Shown here piece after piece: positions 12,720 through 23,320 of a stretch of DNA of 64,000 nt. Source of the DNA: Mytilus californianus. Lineage: Eukaryota > Mollusca > Bivalvia > Mytilida > Mytilidae. The first letter of the stretch is position 1, and each line of letters opens with the position of its first letter. Under the pieces are notes generated by a model. It was not told the DNA's origin. It did no database searches and saw only the letters and a program-made list of their open reading frames with translations. The stretch lies in the NCBI RefSeq assembly GCF_021869535.1, contig NW_026262582.1, positions 59,718,851-59,782,850 on the forward strand, in the 5' to 3' direction. Position numbers and translations under genes: made by a program.

Positions 12720-13167
12720 GGTTGCAATTCTGTAAATATAGACAATGCAATTTCCCATAGGAACTCTCTTTGCGGGTAAAACTGTTACACTTTTACTATG
12801 AAGTTTCGTGAAAAATAATATCCCAGAACGGAAAGTTTATATGCACTTCTATTTTATTCAAAGGTCAAAATATAGGGCTGTGCGGCATATTTTCAACATT
12901 TATATGCCCTGAACTTCTAAGAGTTTAAACTTATACTAAAATTCTATATTACCCTTACCTCCATATTTGGACCTCCTAAGAATTAAAATTTAGGCGCTAC
13001 CATGTTTTTCTATACTGGTTACATTCCCAAGTGATGTCTCTATGAAATGAAACACAGAGATCATAAATGGGAACCATTACATTAACAAATTAACATATCT
13101 ATGAATATTTTATATCTCCCCAAAAGAGGCGTGGTTTGAGAAACAGCTGTATTTACAAAGTGCAACC
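12720..13167. mobile_element. 448-bp MITE with GGTTGCA termini and TTAA target duplication
   Basis: It starts GGTTGCAATTCTGTAAATA and ends TTTACAAAGTGCAACC, forming an inverted repeat. It is flanked by TTAA on both sides (12716-12719 and 13168-13171). The paralogous site near 51490 reads CATTCTTAACTGCATG with a single TTAA, so the empty site is present in the window. A second copy lies at 43931-44379. No coding capacity. A TTAA duplication recalls piggyBac-type elements, but the termini do not obviously match that family. Confidence 0.85.
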
Positions 13168-13171
13168 TTAA

Positions 13172-13400
13172 CTGCATGACCGCTTTGGTGTAGTCATGGT
13201 AGAATGTTCGCCTCGAGTGCGAGAGATCATGGGTTCGAACCAAGGCCGGGTCACACCAAAGACTTTGAAATTGGTATTTGCTACTTCCCCGCTTAGGAAA
13301 TGATATTAAGGAGTAAGAACAAAGACTGGTCGGCTCCGAGTCAGAATAATGTGTCCGAGTAGGGTTACAAGCCGTTCTACTGACTGTTACTTTTTGAACA
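13172..13400 (+). mobile_element. tRNA-derived SINE, copy 1
   Basis: The head is tRNA-like: an A-box-like TGGTGTAGTCATGG near 13193 and a perfect B-box GGTTCGAACC near 13231, followed by a tRNA-unrelated body (GACTGGTCGGCTCCGAGTCA). Its paralog at 51493-51715 sits at the same place in the duplicate block, so the insertion predates the duplication. It is not a functional tRNA gene because no cloverleaf is complete. Confidence 0.75.
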
Positions 13401-13978
13401 AGCACGTTAAAAACAAGAAAGACACAACGTACATATATGAGAGTATTCGGAGTTACTGACAGTTATTTCAAAGCAAATAAAATCTAATAAAAAATAATGT
13501 ATCAAAGACTAAAATAAGCTTTTTTATTAGTAAAAAGATTGACCAAATTATTAACCTATAAACCCAATGTTATGTTTTATTAAAATAATTGTAATTAAAA
13601 CACATATTCACATTATTTCATTTCGGAAACAAATATTTCCCTGGTATAAGCACAAGAGGAAATCAATTTAATTTACAAACGCCGGAAATTTAGATAAATG
13701 ATCACAAGTACTATTGATTTTTACATTTGATCAACAGTTTCTTTGATCTAATAGATTATAATTATAAAAGTTTCTAAAGTGGACAACATTCAAGATATAT
13801 GTAAGTACACCAATACCCGTGATTGTATATACCTAAATCAGATTTTTAAAAGGAAATTATTAATTTTGGGTTAAGAATAGTATCATCAATAAAATAATGG
13901 AATCATCAATGGTATCGACAGAATAAATGCTGCATTGCTGTTTTAAAACTGTTTTTGCTTCGTGTGGCAATATATACG
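13400..13978 (+). other. non-coding duplicate of 51.72-52.14 kb
   Basis: Intergenic sequence with clear similarity to the region after the SINE in the other block (for example ATTTCATTTCGGAAACAAAT near 13616 and 51909). Nothing coding is seen. Confidence 0.6.
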
Positions 13979-15927
13979 TTAGCGGCAATAAGTGAAATTA
14001 GGCATTAAGCTTAAATCCTAGGCAATAAGCTAACGCCTATGCATTAATTTATTGCCTGAAATTTTCATGCATTAAGCTTATTTTCTGAAATCTGATGAAG
14101 ATTATTCAACCTATTGTCGAACATCGTTTCAGGCAATAAGTGAACTTTGTAATTTTGGTTTATCTTCCTAATACGTGTACATTCGGTGAAATATTCTTGA
14201 TGAATAATATTTTAAAAACTATATTCCAAAACTTAATGTAAATATATTTCAAAGATCCTCAATGTTAAGTGTTTTTTCGTATTCAAAACAGAACTTACTG
14301 GTATTTTTTTGTGGTATTTCAAAAACAAAATATTTCAAACAAATAATTGTATCTAATGGAAAAGGGGAAATTGAAGATTCTATCTGAAAATTATTTAAAG
14401 AAAAGTCACTCTTCACTGGTCGAGCCGGTTTGAGCTGGTCAAAAATTGACACCTGAAGATATGAAATTTTGCCAATCACATCATCTTTCTATCTGTTTTA
14501 TTGGATATGTAAAGTTTTCTTAAATACCCATCTTGTCTTTTCACTTCTTAATCTAGATTATTAGCATTGAAGCAACAACAAATTTCTTGGATCTTTGCGG
14601 AATATAAATTTGAATCAGAGAAAACAAAGATTGTCTACCCAAGGCAAAAGTACAATGACCATTTGGTAAAGTTTAATTTTTTCAAATCAGAGAAGAAGGC
14701 AGCTATAGACTATTACAATTTAAAATGGTATGATATTTTTTACTATTTGAGGACTTTTGAAAGACTGGTAACTAAAGTCAAAGAGAATGATGAGGGAAAT
14801 TTCAAAGTTTATGTTTTTCTAGAGGAACTGTATGGTATTTTGTGAAAAACACATGCAGAAAGTGTCATAGCGGCCTATTATTATTATTATTAAAGACCGT
14901 ATAATTAAACAACATAATAATGGTTATCCGAACATTTTCCATGATTCCATTGTACTATTTCCATTTTGTGAAAATTGTAACATGATAAAAAGTGCACAGG
15001 GAAGGCAGTAGTAGTAAAACCCGTTTTATTCAAAGAGTTTAACAATAGAGGACAGGTTCATTTAATGGATTTACAATCAAAGTAAGATGGAAACAATATT
15101 TTCTTATGGTGTACTACGATCACCTTAAACTATTTTATATTACTAGAGCTCTTACGTCAAAACGTGCTTCAATGGTGGCTTCTAATTTAATTTAGATTTT
15201 CACAATATTTGGTGTAACATAAGCAGCAAAGTGACAACGGTCGTGAATTTACAACTTAGGTTATATCTGAATAAATGAACTAGTTATTGTTCACTGGAAG
15301 CCAATACATCTCCAATCACAGGGAAGTATTGAGTGGTCAAACGGAAATATTCATGGCATGCTTACTGCATGGATGAGGAACCACAAATTAACAGTGGTCA
15401 AATGGAATCAAACTCGTCCATAGACAAAAGAATTCTGCTCTACACAAAGGTATTGGACAATCACCAGGTGCAAATGCTAGAAAAACTTAAAACTGTGAAA
15501 TAGTCTGTGCCATAGCTCCGCACCAAGCGTTAACAAAAATGTCAATACAATTTTCTATCAATATAAAAATAAGAAGATGTGGTATGATTGTCAATGGGAC
15601 AACTATCCAACAAGTATACATATATTTTAAGAGGTTTGTTCAATGAGTTTAAATATCAATATTTCACTTCATGTAATTGACATTTAAACTTCAACGCTTA
15701 TTATTTTATTATGTACAAAATGTATTTTAACTTTGAATAAATTTCTTTTTATTTTCTCTCATTTTCATTTTAGGCATTAACATTAGTGCCTCGGCATAAT
15801 GTTCAGGATTTAAGTTTAAATTCTAGAATTGAAGACTAATGCCTATCCTTATTTAGACTTACTGCCTAGGCGTTAGCTTATTGCCCAGGATTTCAGCTTA
15901 ATGCCTAATTTTACTTATTGCCGCTAA
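13979..15927. mobile_element. decayed integrase-bearing DNA transposon, TIR TTAGCGGCAATAAG
   Basis: Long terminal inverted repeats (about 75-80 bp) pair 13979 onward with 15927 backward: TTAGCGGCAATAAGTGAAAT on the left and the matching reverse complement ending TTGCCGCTAA on the right. Between them are plus-strand fragments of an integrase-type protein, broken by stops and frameshifts (separate entry). The duplicate block (near 52.14 kb) lacks it. A fragment of the dispersed mussel repeat sits inside at about 15570-15612. Confidence 0.75.
14567..15480 (+). pseudogene. KRBA2/Ginger-like integrase relic
   Basis: An N-terminal piece (14567-14845; contains KYNDHLVKFNFF and ends FKVYVFLEELYGIL) resembles the region before the integrase zinc-binding motif. 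Downstream in shifting frames are recognisable integrase-core pieces: a VLFKEFNNRGQVHLMDLQSK-like segment near 15030, a QSDNGREF-type motif region near 15230 with mutations, and an EWSNGxIHGMLTAWMRNHKL-like segment near 15330-15400. These follow the order zinc-binding, DDE core, C-terminal part seen in KRBA2-like and Ginger transposon integrases (family identification from memory). Multiple stops and frameshifts mean it cannot make an active enzyme. Confidence 0.65.
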
Positions 15928-16813
15928 CATGTATACTATCGGTCAAAATTGTTCAGAAATACATGGACAATTGAAAAGGGTATACAAAAAACAAAACAGC
16001 AGTTGACAAATACATATAGGGAAACATAGTACCAGTCAACATAACATCCGAAACAAGTGCGTAACATGAACATTATTCAAATCTGGGGTTAAGAATGTTG
16101 ATAAGGACAAACTAACCAAACCTATTGTATAGGCTGTCTTATTAAAATATGCTTAATACAATGCACACTTCAGAAAATTATTGCGTTCAAAAGCATGTGG
16201 CAACGAACACGAATGTGTTGTTCCTTACAGCAAAGCAATACAATGCCTTAGTACATTCAAGTCAGTATATTTTGCTAGAAAAAAACCATAATCATAATTC
16301 CTAAATTATCCTCAGAGTACACTGGATACTTCCATTGATGCAACGTACACGTTGATGTCTTGTGTGTGTGTGTTTTTTTTATTCATCTAGTGTGTACTAT
16401 CAAAAAAGATATAGAATGGATAATCTTTACAAAATCATTCTACCAGCAAGGTAAAACAAAACTCCATGACTCATGATGCATACTGTATAAAAAAAACATG
16501 ATGTAAACTACATTATTTGATAAAGTATTATTTTGTTTTCGTTTTCAATTTGGACCACAATCTGCCTTAACAATTGCCCAATAGCGAAATCCATAACAGA
16601 GTTAATTAATTGGTTTTTTTGTTGTTTTTTTTATTGCTGAAAAGGTATTTTTCGTGATACAAATTTAAAAAAAATATATATCTATGCTTATTCTTCACGT
16701 GAAATAATATATGCTAAATATACAGTGTTTGGTAAATAGAAATATATATATATATTTTTATATTTAGCCTGTGCCAGTGGACAAACGGTAGATACAATAG
16801 CAAGATGGCAATA

Positions 16814-17216
16814 ATGTGTCCATGCTGCTCAAGGCAATTCGCTGAAAAGTCAATAAACATTTCGTTAAATACTGAAAACTGTTCAAACTCAAAAGGTAAA
16901 TTTAACATCATAAAAGTCAATATTAATAAACACTGCATTGATGGAGCGGAGATTTGAAGATCCTATGGTTTGCAATTCAAATATAGACGTTTATTAGAAG
17001 CTGTCTTAACTAAACAATATCATGCTGTTATGAAACATTTTCGATTACCTTCATTTCACAAATTAAGATGTTTAAGAGAATAAAGATACAATCATGGTTT
17101 TTGGTATCCTGTTGATTGCATATGTAACTGCGTTCATCACATACAAGGCATTCACAAGATATTGTCAAAGATCCCACAAACATACCACAAAGTACAAGAA
17201 ACTAATTACTGTCTAG
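16814..17216 (+). pseudogene. gene G: paralog of F with exon-2 acceptor deleted
   Basis: Exon 1 (16814-16895) reads MCPCCSRQFAEKSINISL, ends NCSNSK, and has a phase-1 GTAAAT donor. An upstream acceptor TATTTAG ends at 16767. The second exon keeps the membrane helix (DTIMVFGILLIAYVTAFITY) and a tail ending KKLITV with stop at 17214-17216. Compared with gene F, 236 bp are missing between GAGAAT and AAAGATAC, which removes the polypyrimidine tract, the acceptor and the first 12 or so codons of exon 2. An in-frame, phase-1 cryptic AG exists at 17075-17076 (TTTAAG), which would give a 73-residue protein but lacks a good pyrimidine tract. AATAAA lies at 17312. Probably a pseudogene; a shortened product is not excluded. 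Confidence 0.62.
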
Positions 17217-18060
17217 GTACCATAGACAGCAAGTGATGGTAGGAAACGTTTATCCGGCATGTTGCCGTCGATACTGAACTGTTACAATGAAGAAATGTAT
17301 TGGTTTTTTTTAATAAATTCTGTTCTTCGACCTTTCCAAGTTGATGTTAACTGCCTGCAAGAAAACATCTAAGAAATTCGTAGACATTTCAAGCAAAACA
17401 GTTTTGTTTATTCACAAGATTATATCTGTAGACCGGTGTTCAGCATTCAGATATAATGCAAATGATTGTACTTTGTAGACTAGGACAACTTCAAATGCGA
17501 TATATTAGGTCTTTTCCCATCCTGGATTACAAAACAACAGAAAAACAATTGGTCTATGTCTTTAATGAAATGTGCAAATTTAAAAAAAAATGTAATTCAT
17601 TTGTAAGACTGTTTATCTAAACTACAATATACATCGTGTAAATTATTGGAAGAATTTTGTTTTGGCGACTTGTATGCAAAAAAAAAAAAAAAACGCGTAC
17701 AGTTTTAATTTTTGTTTCACAATATGTCATGTCATATGAATATACAAAAAGTACAATGAGGTTTAAATGTTGTATTAATGTTTGTATTCGTTCAGCATTT
17801 CACAGTGAATTATCTGACAATGTGTGGATGTGTCGATATTCTATGAGAAACAGCAAATAACGTTTTGAACATGTTCATTGCGGACATTTTCCTTTAAATT
17901 TACAGTGATTTGGGATCAACAGTAACTGTTCATTGTGGACTACATTAGCATTACTGGGTTCCCTATAAAAAGAAATTTTCAAAAGGGTAATGTGGTATGA
18001 AGACTGAAATCGACAATAAATGTGTTTTAAGTTTACAATCATTAGTTGGTTGAACAATAC
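17217..18060 (+). other. non-coding flank, duplicated at 53.8-55.45 kb
   Basis: Sequence downstream of G with similarity to that downstream of F (CCTGAAAGAAAAC-type segments, then GACTGAAATCGACAATAAAT near 18001 and 55386). No supported gene. Confidence 0.55.
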
Positions 18061-18092
18061 GATGTTTTTTTTTTTCTCAAATCGCTAGCTTA

Positions 18093-18290
18093 ATGTTTTC
18101 TTCGCAGCCGAAGATCTTTTGGCAACAGAGAAGTCATCTGATCTGTAATTTGTGTCCTGGACCACTCTGTGACATTTTTCCTGAATGTGGATCAGATGTC
18201 TATACAAATTTTGCAACCACAAATTTCTCTCAGAGAACAAATTTAACAGAAACTGTCAAAGACATGATATCAACATCAACAAGCTGGTAA
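18093..18290 (+). CDS. small ORF I, paralog of 55482-55858 without its intron-like insert
   Basis: The 65-codon frame starts MFSSQPKIFWQQRS, contains CNLCPGPLCDIFPECGS, and then has two sequons, NFS and NLT, before ending DMISTSTSW. The paralog at 55482-55858 keeps the same frame over its whole length, with one 3-bp indel, which supports coding. A TTCTTCGCAG acceptor-like site overlaps the start, so it could instead be an internal exon. TG-GTAAAC at the end could be a donor (phase 2), and in the paralog the GT there is AT. It has no membrane helix. It might be an extra first exon of the membrane-protein family or an independent peptide; function unknown. Confidence 0.35.
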   Translation: MFSSQPKIFWQQRSHLICNLCPGPLCDIFPECGSDVYTNFATTNFSQRTNLTETVKDMISTSTSW

Positions 18291-18783
18291 ACAAACATTA
18301 CAAAATTACCTAAGATAACCAGTAATAAAATGTATTGCACATAACCTGGTTCATAAACAATTATAATATACGTCTGTTTCATAAGAATCAGTATTTTTCA
18401 CTGACTAACAAAAATTGAGAGTCATTCAAAGATTATATTTTATGTCTGTATAAAATGACAACATTACATTGGAAAACAAACCAAACATTAAAAAATCAGT
18501 TCATGGTTGTAGCATAATTATGCAAGTAATTGAATGGTTCTGTTTGTAGTTTTATAGGGTTGTAAAGGGTTGATTGTGCGCACATTTTTAATATGATGAG
18601 CGGAAACAAAAGGTTTGATCAACGCTTGTATAGCACAATTAAATTGCGAAAAGAATCATGTTATTCTTAAATCAAGACATAAAAAAGTTCAATGGGAGAC
18701 ATTTTCCTTAACTTAAAACTTTGAATGACAATGAAATACACTTTCAGCAGCATGATAATTACATCTGAATAAATTTTAAAATA

Positions 18784-19330
18784 AGAAGATGTGGTATGAT
18801 TGCCAATGAGACAACTCTCCACAAGAGACTAAATGGCACAGAAATTAACAACTATAGGTCACCGTACGGCCTTCAACAATGAGTAAAAACCCATACCGCA
18901 TAGTCAGCTATAAAAGGCCCCGAAATGTCAAAATGTAAAACAGTTCAAACAAGAAAACTAACAGCCTAATTTATGTACAAAATAATGATCGAAAAACTAA
19001 TATGATATACAGTAACAAACGACAACCACTGAATAACAGGCTCCTGACTTGGGACAGGCACATACAGAATGTGGCGGTGTTAAACTAGTTTGAAGGTGCG
19101 CCAACCTTTCCCTTAACCTGAGACAGTGGTGTAACAGTACAACAAAGGAACAAACTATAAAAAATCAGTTGAAAAGGGCTCAACTTATCAGATCGATAAA
19201 AAGCAGAAATACATCATACAAAAACACAGAGTGGACGTAGCAGAGTTCTTATACATCCCAAAAACAAAAAGACACTAAGTACAGATCTGAGAGTACTCGC
19301 AGTTACTGACAGCTAGTTAAAAGCCAATAA
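18784..19330 (+). repeat. dispersed mussel repeat (GATGTGGTATGATTGCCAAT type)
   Basis: It begins ATAAGAAGATGTGGTATGAT and contains AGACAACTCTCCACAAGAGA and CAAACGACAACCACTGAATA. Related copies: 22791-23085 (+), 47966-48075 (+), 52150-52425 (-), 30352-30418 (-) and a scrap at 15570-15612. No coding capacity. It abuts the Penelope-like relic on its right. Confidence 0.8.
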
Positions 19331-19517
19331 CAACTAATACAAAAAATCATGCATCTAAGACTAAAATATCAATCAATACACATCCAACATCCAAAAGATT
19401 TAGTGTAAAGATGTCATTAACAATCAGAGATAAACATGACCCTGTGCAATGCCAAGATGCAGGTATCAACAGATTGTAGAATGTGCATATGTATATAAAA
19501 TAATGCTTAGTTTGATC

Positions 19518-21185
19518 TTAATTTATTGGTAACAACATCAATATTAATACCAATAAAACAATATTCAAATATCTAATTATAGTGTTGAATTGGTTACCTC
19601 TTAGAATAAGTTTATTTAAAGGGTTGATAGGTTTACCCGAATTGTATCTTAATTTCCGGACTCGGTAAACAACATCTGCGTAAATATTAGGATGTGTTAT
19701 CCCGTTAAAAACAACCAAACTTCCAAACCAAATCTCTATATCTATGGAAGAATTGTAAAGGTTTTAAGTAATTTGTGGTACCGAAATCCCTGGCTTAATA
19801 ATTTACCACTAATACACAGATTACGTTCATTGAAATTCAAAACGTCACAGCAAACACGGGCATAGCGAACGAGTTGAGATATATACACACCGCAAGATGG
19901 TGCCTAAGGAACATCACGGTCCAAAAAAAGAAAATTAACAATAGGGAACGATAAATTGTCCCTTTTGTCGTAAATTTTAGTGTAGAGTTTTCAGTGTAAA
20001 CCTGAAATATCTAAATCTAGGAAAGGACAGTTATTACCGTTTATATTTGATTTAATTAAAGTACGTTATTTTTAGGTAAATTTCGGAAGTATATTTAGAA
20101 AATTCTTGATTATTTAACGAAAAAAATATCATCGAGATAACGATAAGTGTTGTTGAATTTATCAATTAAATGCAATTTATACGGGTCTTTACTAAGTTTG
20201 TCCATGTACCATAACGGTACAAGAACAAGTCTGCTATTAAAGGGGCGCAATTGGTGCCCATAGGAATACCTACAACCTGTCGATAAACTTTATTGCCGAA
20301 ACGTACATTAATATTGTCAAGGAGAAAATTAACAGCTTCAATCATCTCATCACACCTCCAGTAAGTATATCTAGCATTACCTTTCTTATTAAAGAAGAAG
20401 GCTTTAAATGAGTAGCAGCAAATATATTTGCATTCAGATTTACCAAACGACCATTTAATTAAATAGGAAAACTTTAGTGTAATATGATTGTGTGGACGGG
20501 TAGTGTAAACAGTTAAAAAGGCAAAGCTGTCAACAGAATTAAAAGGACCATCAAAGGCTCGTAATTTATCTTAAACATCCAAAGAATATTTTACACTCCA
20601 AAAATAGTTAATTCCACTATTTTCATATGTTTTATTACAAAAGTTAATAAGTTCTTTGAGTAAGGAACTAATTAAAAGCATTGAAATATTAGTTGTAGAA
20701 CACTTACTAGAGGTCGCGATGAAACGGTATTTTACTGGTTTTTTGTGTAGTTTAAGTAACCAATACATAGTAGGGACCTTCAAATGTCCAGAGGTCTTAA
20801 TCTGTGATGTGGTTATAATATGATTGTTTACTATATGACTCTCTGTGGTGCGCACGGACTTGAATGTAGAAGAATTTAAAATTTCATTCTTAAGAACGTC
20901 CGTGTAGTATTTACGACATACCACCACCACATTGTTGGCTGCTTTGTTTGCCGATACAAACACAAACCGCTTTGCGAGTACTTGAAGTTTGTTTCTTATT
21001 CTAGATTGCACATTTCTAAATGAAATTTTGTTCTCGATATTGCCGTCAATTTTGAAATTTTCTTCAGGACCGAGTCCAAATCGAGGATACACAAAATACA
21101 CAAAATAATTAGATATTACAAGATACAGTTCATCAATCACTTTCATTACAAACAAACTTACACAAAAAGCATTCCACAAGAACAA
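19518..21185 (-). pseudogene. Penelope-like retroelement reverse transcriptase relic
   Basis: The longest open piece (20571-21185) contains KRFVFVSANKAANNVVVVCR, VPTMYWLLKLHKKPVKYRFI and NFCNKTYENSGINYFWSVK, which I recognise as the fingers region of Penelope-like reverse transcriptases. Further on (20.3-20.1 kb, minus strand) follow GIPMGTNCAPLIADLFLY-like sequence and the catalytic YLDD (near 20140), now split by frameshifts. A last piece (19518-19718) has GITHPNIYADVVYRVRKL and LNKLILRGNQFNT, typical of the C-terminal side. No intact endonuclease domain was found. Its 5' end is shared with the duplicate block (56.36-56.54 kb), so insertion predates duplication. Confidence 0.78.
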
Positions 21186-21189
21186 TGAA

Positions 21190-23260
21190 GAAGTGTATCT
21201 GTTAAATAATAATTATCAATAGCCCGTTAAAAGTAAAAGAGCTACAATTATGTCAAAATACAATTAAAATTGAATGGATTAGTGAGTATGATATAATCAC
21301 GAGACGAGTAAAATAGCTTATCTACTTTGTAAACATTTGACTCTAACTGTTATTAAATCAAATGTGTAGTAGCAATTGAACAACACGAAAGGTGCCACAT
21401 GTCGAAGAGGTTTTCATACAATTCCGCAAGACCTGAGACAAATCCAGATTCTTTATGAGTTTGTGTTGTTCACTCTTTAGTTGTATTTGTTGCGTTTTGT
21501 ATTTTGTTGTATCATGATGAGTTAATTGAATATACCTTTGGTATCCGCCGTCTGATGATACAAGTGAAATGATCAATATGTAACTGTATATCTACAATTA
21601 AACCCTATTGAGCACATAGCTCCTTACGTATCTACTTATTTGATCCGTCCCTAACTTCCAAATGGTTTGGTTTGAGCGTTCCTGGTAAAAGTTAAACCGG
21701 AAAAGTGTTAAGGACGCACGAACTGTGCATAGTGTTACTTTCATATAACAATATATTTACGCAACTTGATTGAAATCTTCATAAATATCCATCGTTTAGC
21801 CTTTTGAAATCTAAAAGAAAAAAGAATAAGAAGAATTACTTAAATGTTAAAAGTAAAAATAAAATAAAATACAATCAGATGTGTAGCAAAGAGATTTGAA
21901 ATTGAAAGGTGGTAACACTATATTGAACTAGAAATTGGACTTTCTGTCAAATGGTGTCAAACACAAAAAAAAATATATATATATATAGACAAACACGCTA
22001 TTTTATTTCGGAAATAAGCGTTTCCTTGATAGAGCAATAACAGGAATTGATATCAATGATATGAAAAGAACAATATAAATTGTTCAATAGTATTTCCATT
22101 CATAAATACAATCACTTTGACGGGCGTAAAAATGAAAGACTGCAGTGTCTGGGTGAGTATCTATATTTTCGAGTTGTACATACTAGAAATGTTAGGAAGG
22201 GAAGTAAGTATTTATGAATTCATGGGTCATGTGTAAAGACGACCAGTTCTTTGAATATTTATCAACGGTAAGCATATGAAGGTGGTACCATGGATGCATG
22301 GGGTAATCATACCAATATCAAGTTGGAAAGAACAAGAAAGATAAAGACAAAAAGATGGAGAGAAACAAAGTAACCGATAAATTAATTTTACACAACGATA
22401 TACAGGCAGATACGAAATATAAAACCATGTTGGATTTGTGCTACCCTGCAGTGCATGAGCGATCATAATCCGTTAAATCCCTATTTGAAGATATGAATAA
22501 TGAAAAAAACACTTAATAGGTATTATAAAAGTCCAAACATGCTATCCGATATTTATATTTGAATATGTAGACATACTGTTTTGTAGTTTATTCCTCCCGT
22601 GAAATACTCGCATAATAAATTGTAGCAGCATTATCTCCATTAGACACTACAATGTATTTGTTTTTCTTTTGCCATATCTAATGATCTCGACGAATTATTT
22701 GGGGTATATACTAAACGGTTTGGCATGTTGATTGAACATGAACGCTTTAAATCATACACATTTTACGTTAAATCATTTCATATGTAGATATAAGAAGATG
22801 TGGTATGAGTGCCAATGAGACAACTCTCCGATCAAAGTCAAAATTTGTAAAAGTAAACCATTACAGGTCAAAGTACGGCCTTCAACACGGGGCCTTGGCT
22901 CACACCGAACAGCAAGCTATAATGGGCCTCAAAAATGACTAGTGTAAAACCATTCAAACAAGAAAACCAACGGTTTAATCTATATAAAAAACAATAAAAG
23001 AGAAACACTTATGAACCACATCAACAAACGACAACCACTGAACATCAGGTTCCTGACTTAGGACAGGTGCACACAAATGCAGCGCTCAATATTTCATGTT
23101 CTGAATAAATTTAATTTTGGTTTTGATTTCTATTTTTTAAAGTTCATGTGTTGATCTGTGATACAACGTGTACAATGCAAGAATAGAAAATATACATATG
23201 TGTTGAGAAAAATGTAGGGCTAGATTAGTATTTTTCTGCAAATGAGTATTAACTCTTGTT
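21190..23260 (+). repeat. duplicated non-coding block (copy of 56.56-59.25 kb)
   Basis: It shares landmarks such as GAGTATGATATAATCACGAG (21280 and 56947) and TTGAACTAGAAATTGGACTT (21923 and 57583). It contains a retroelement 3'-tail fragment at 21358-21560 and one dispersed mussel repeat at 22791-23085. No gene is supported. It ends in a TTAATTTCAG acceptor (23268) just before exon 1 of D. Confidence 0.7.
22791..23085 (+). repeat. dispersed mussel repeat, copy 2
   Basis: Begins ATAAGAAGATGTGGTATGAG and runs through AACAAACGACAACCACTGAA. It is absent from the matching position of the other block (about 59.06 kb), so it inserted after duplication. Confidence 0.8.
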
Positions 23261-23320
23261 AATTTCAGAGTGTTCAATTAAGCAGCACAGACATAATTAA
23301 GAATAGCACTCAACTGCGCT

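Noticed and set aside
13180..13250. Possible tRNA gene
   Set aside because: A- and B-box-like sequences are present, but no full cloverleaf; the sequence continues into a SINE body and is repeated at 51.5 kb.
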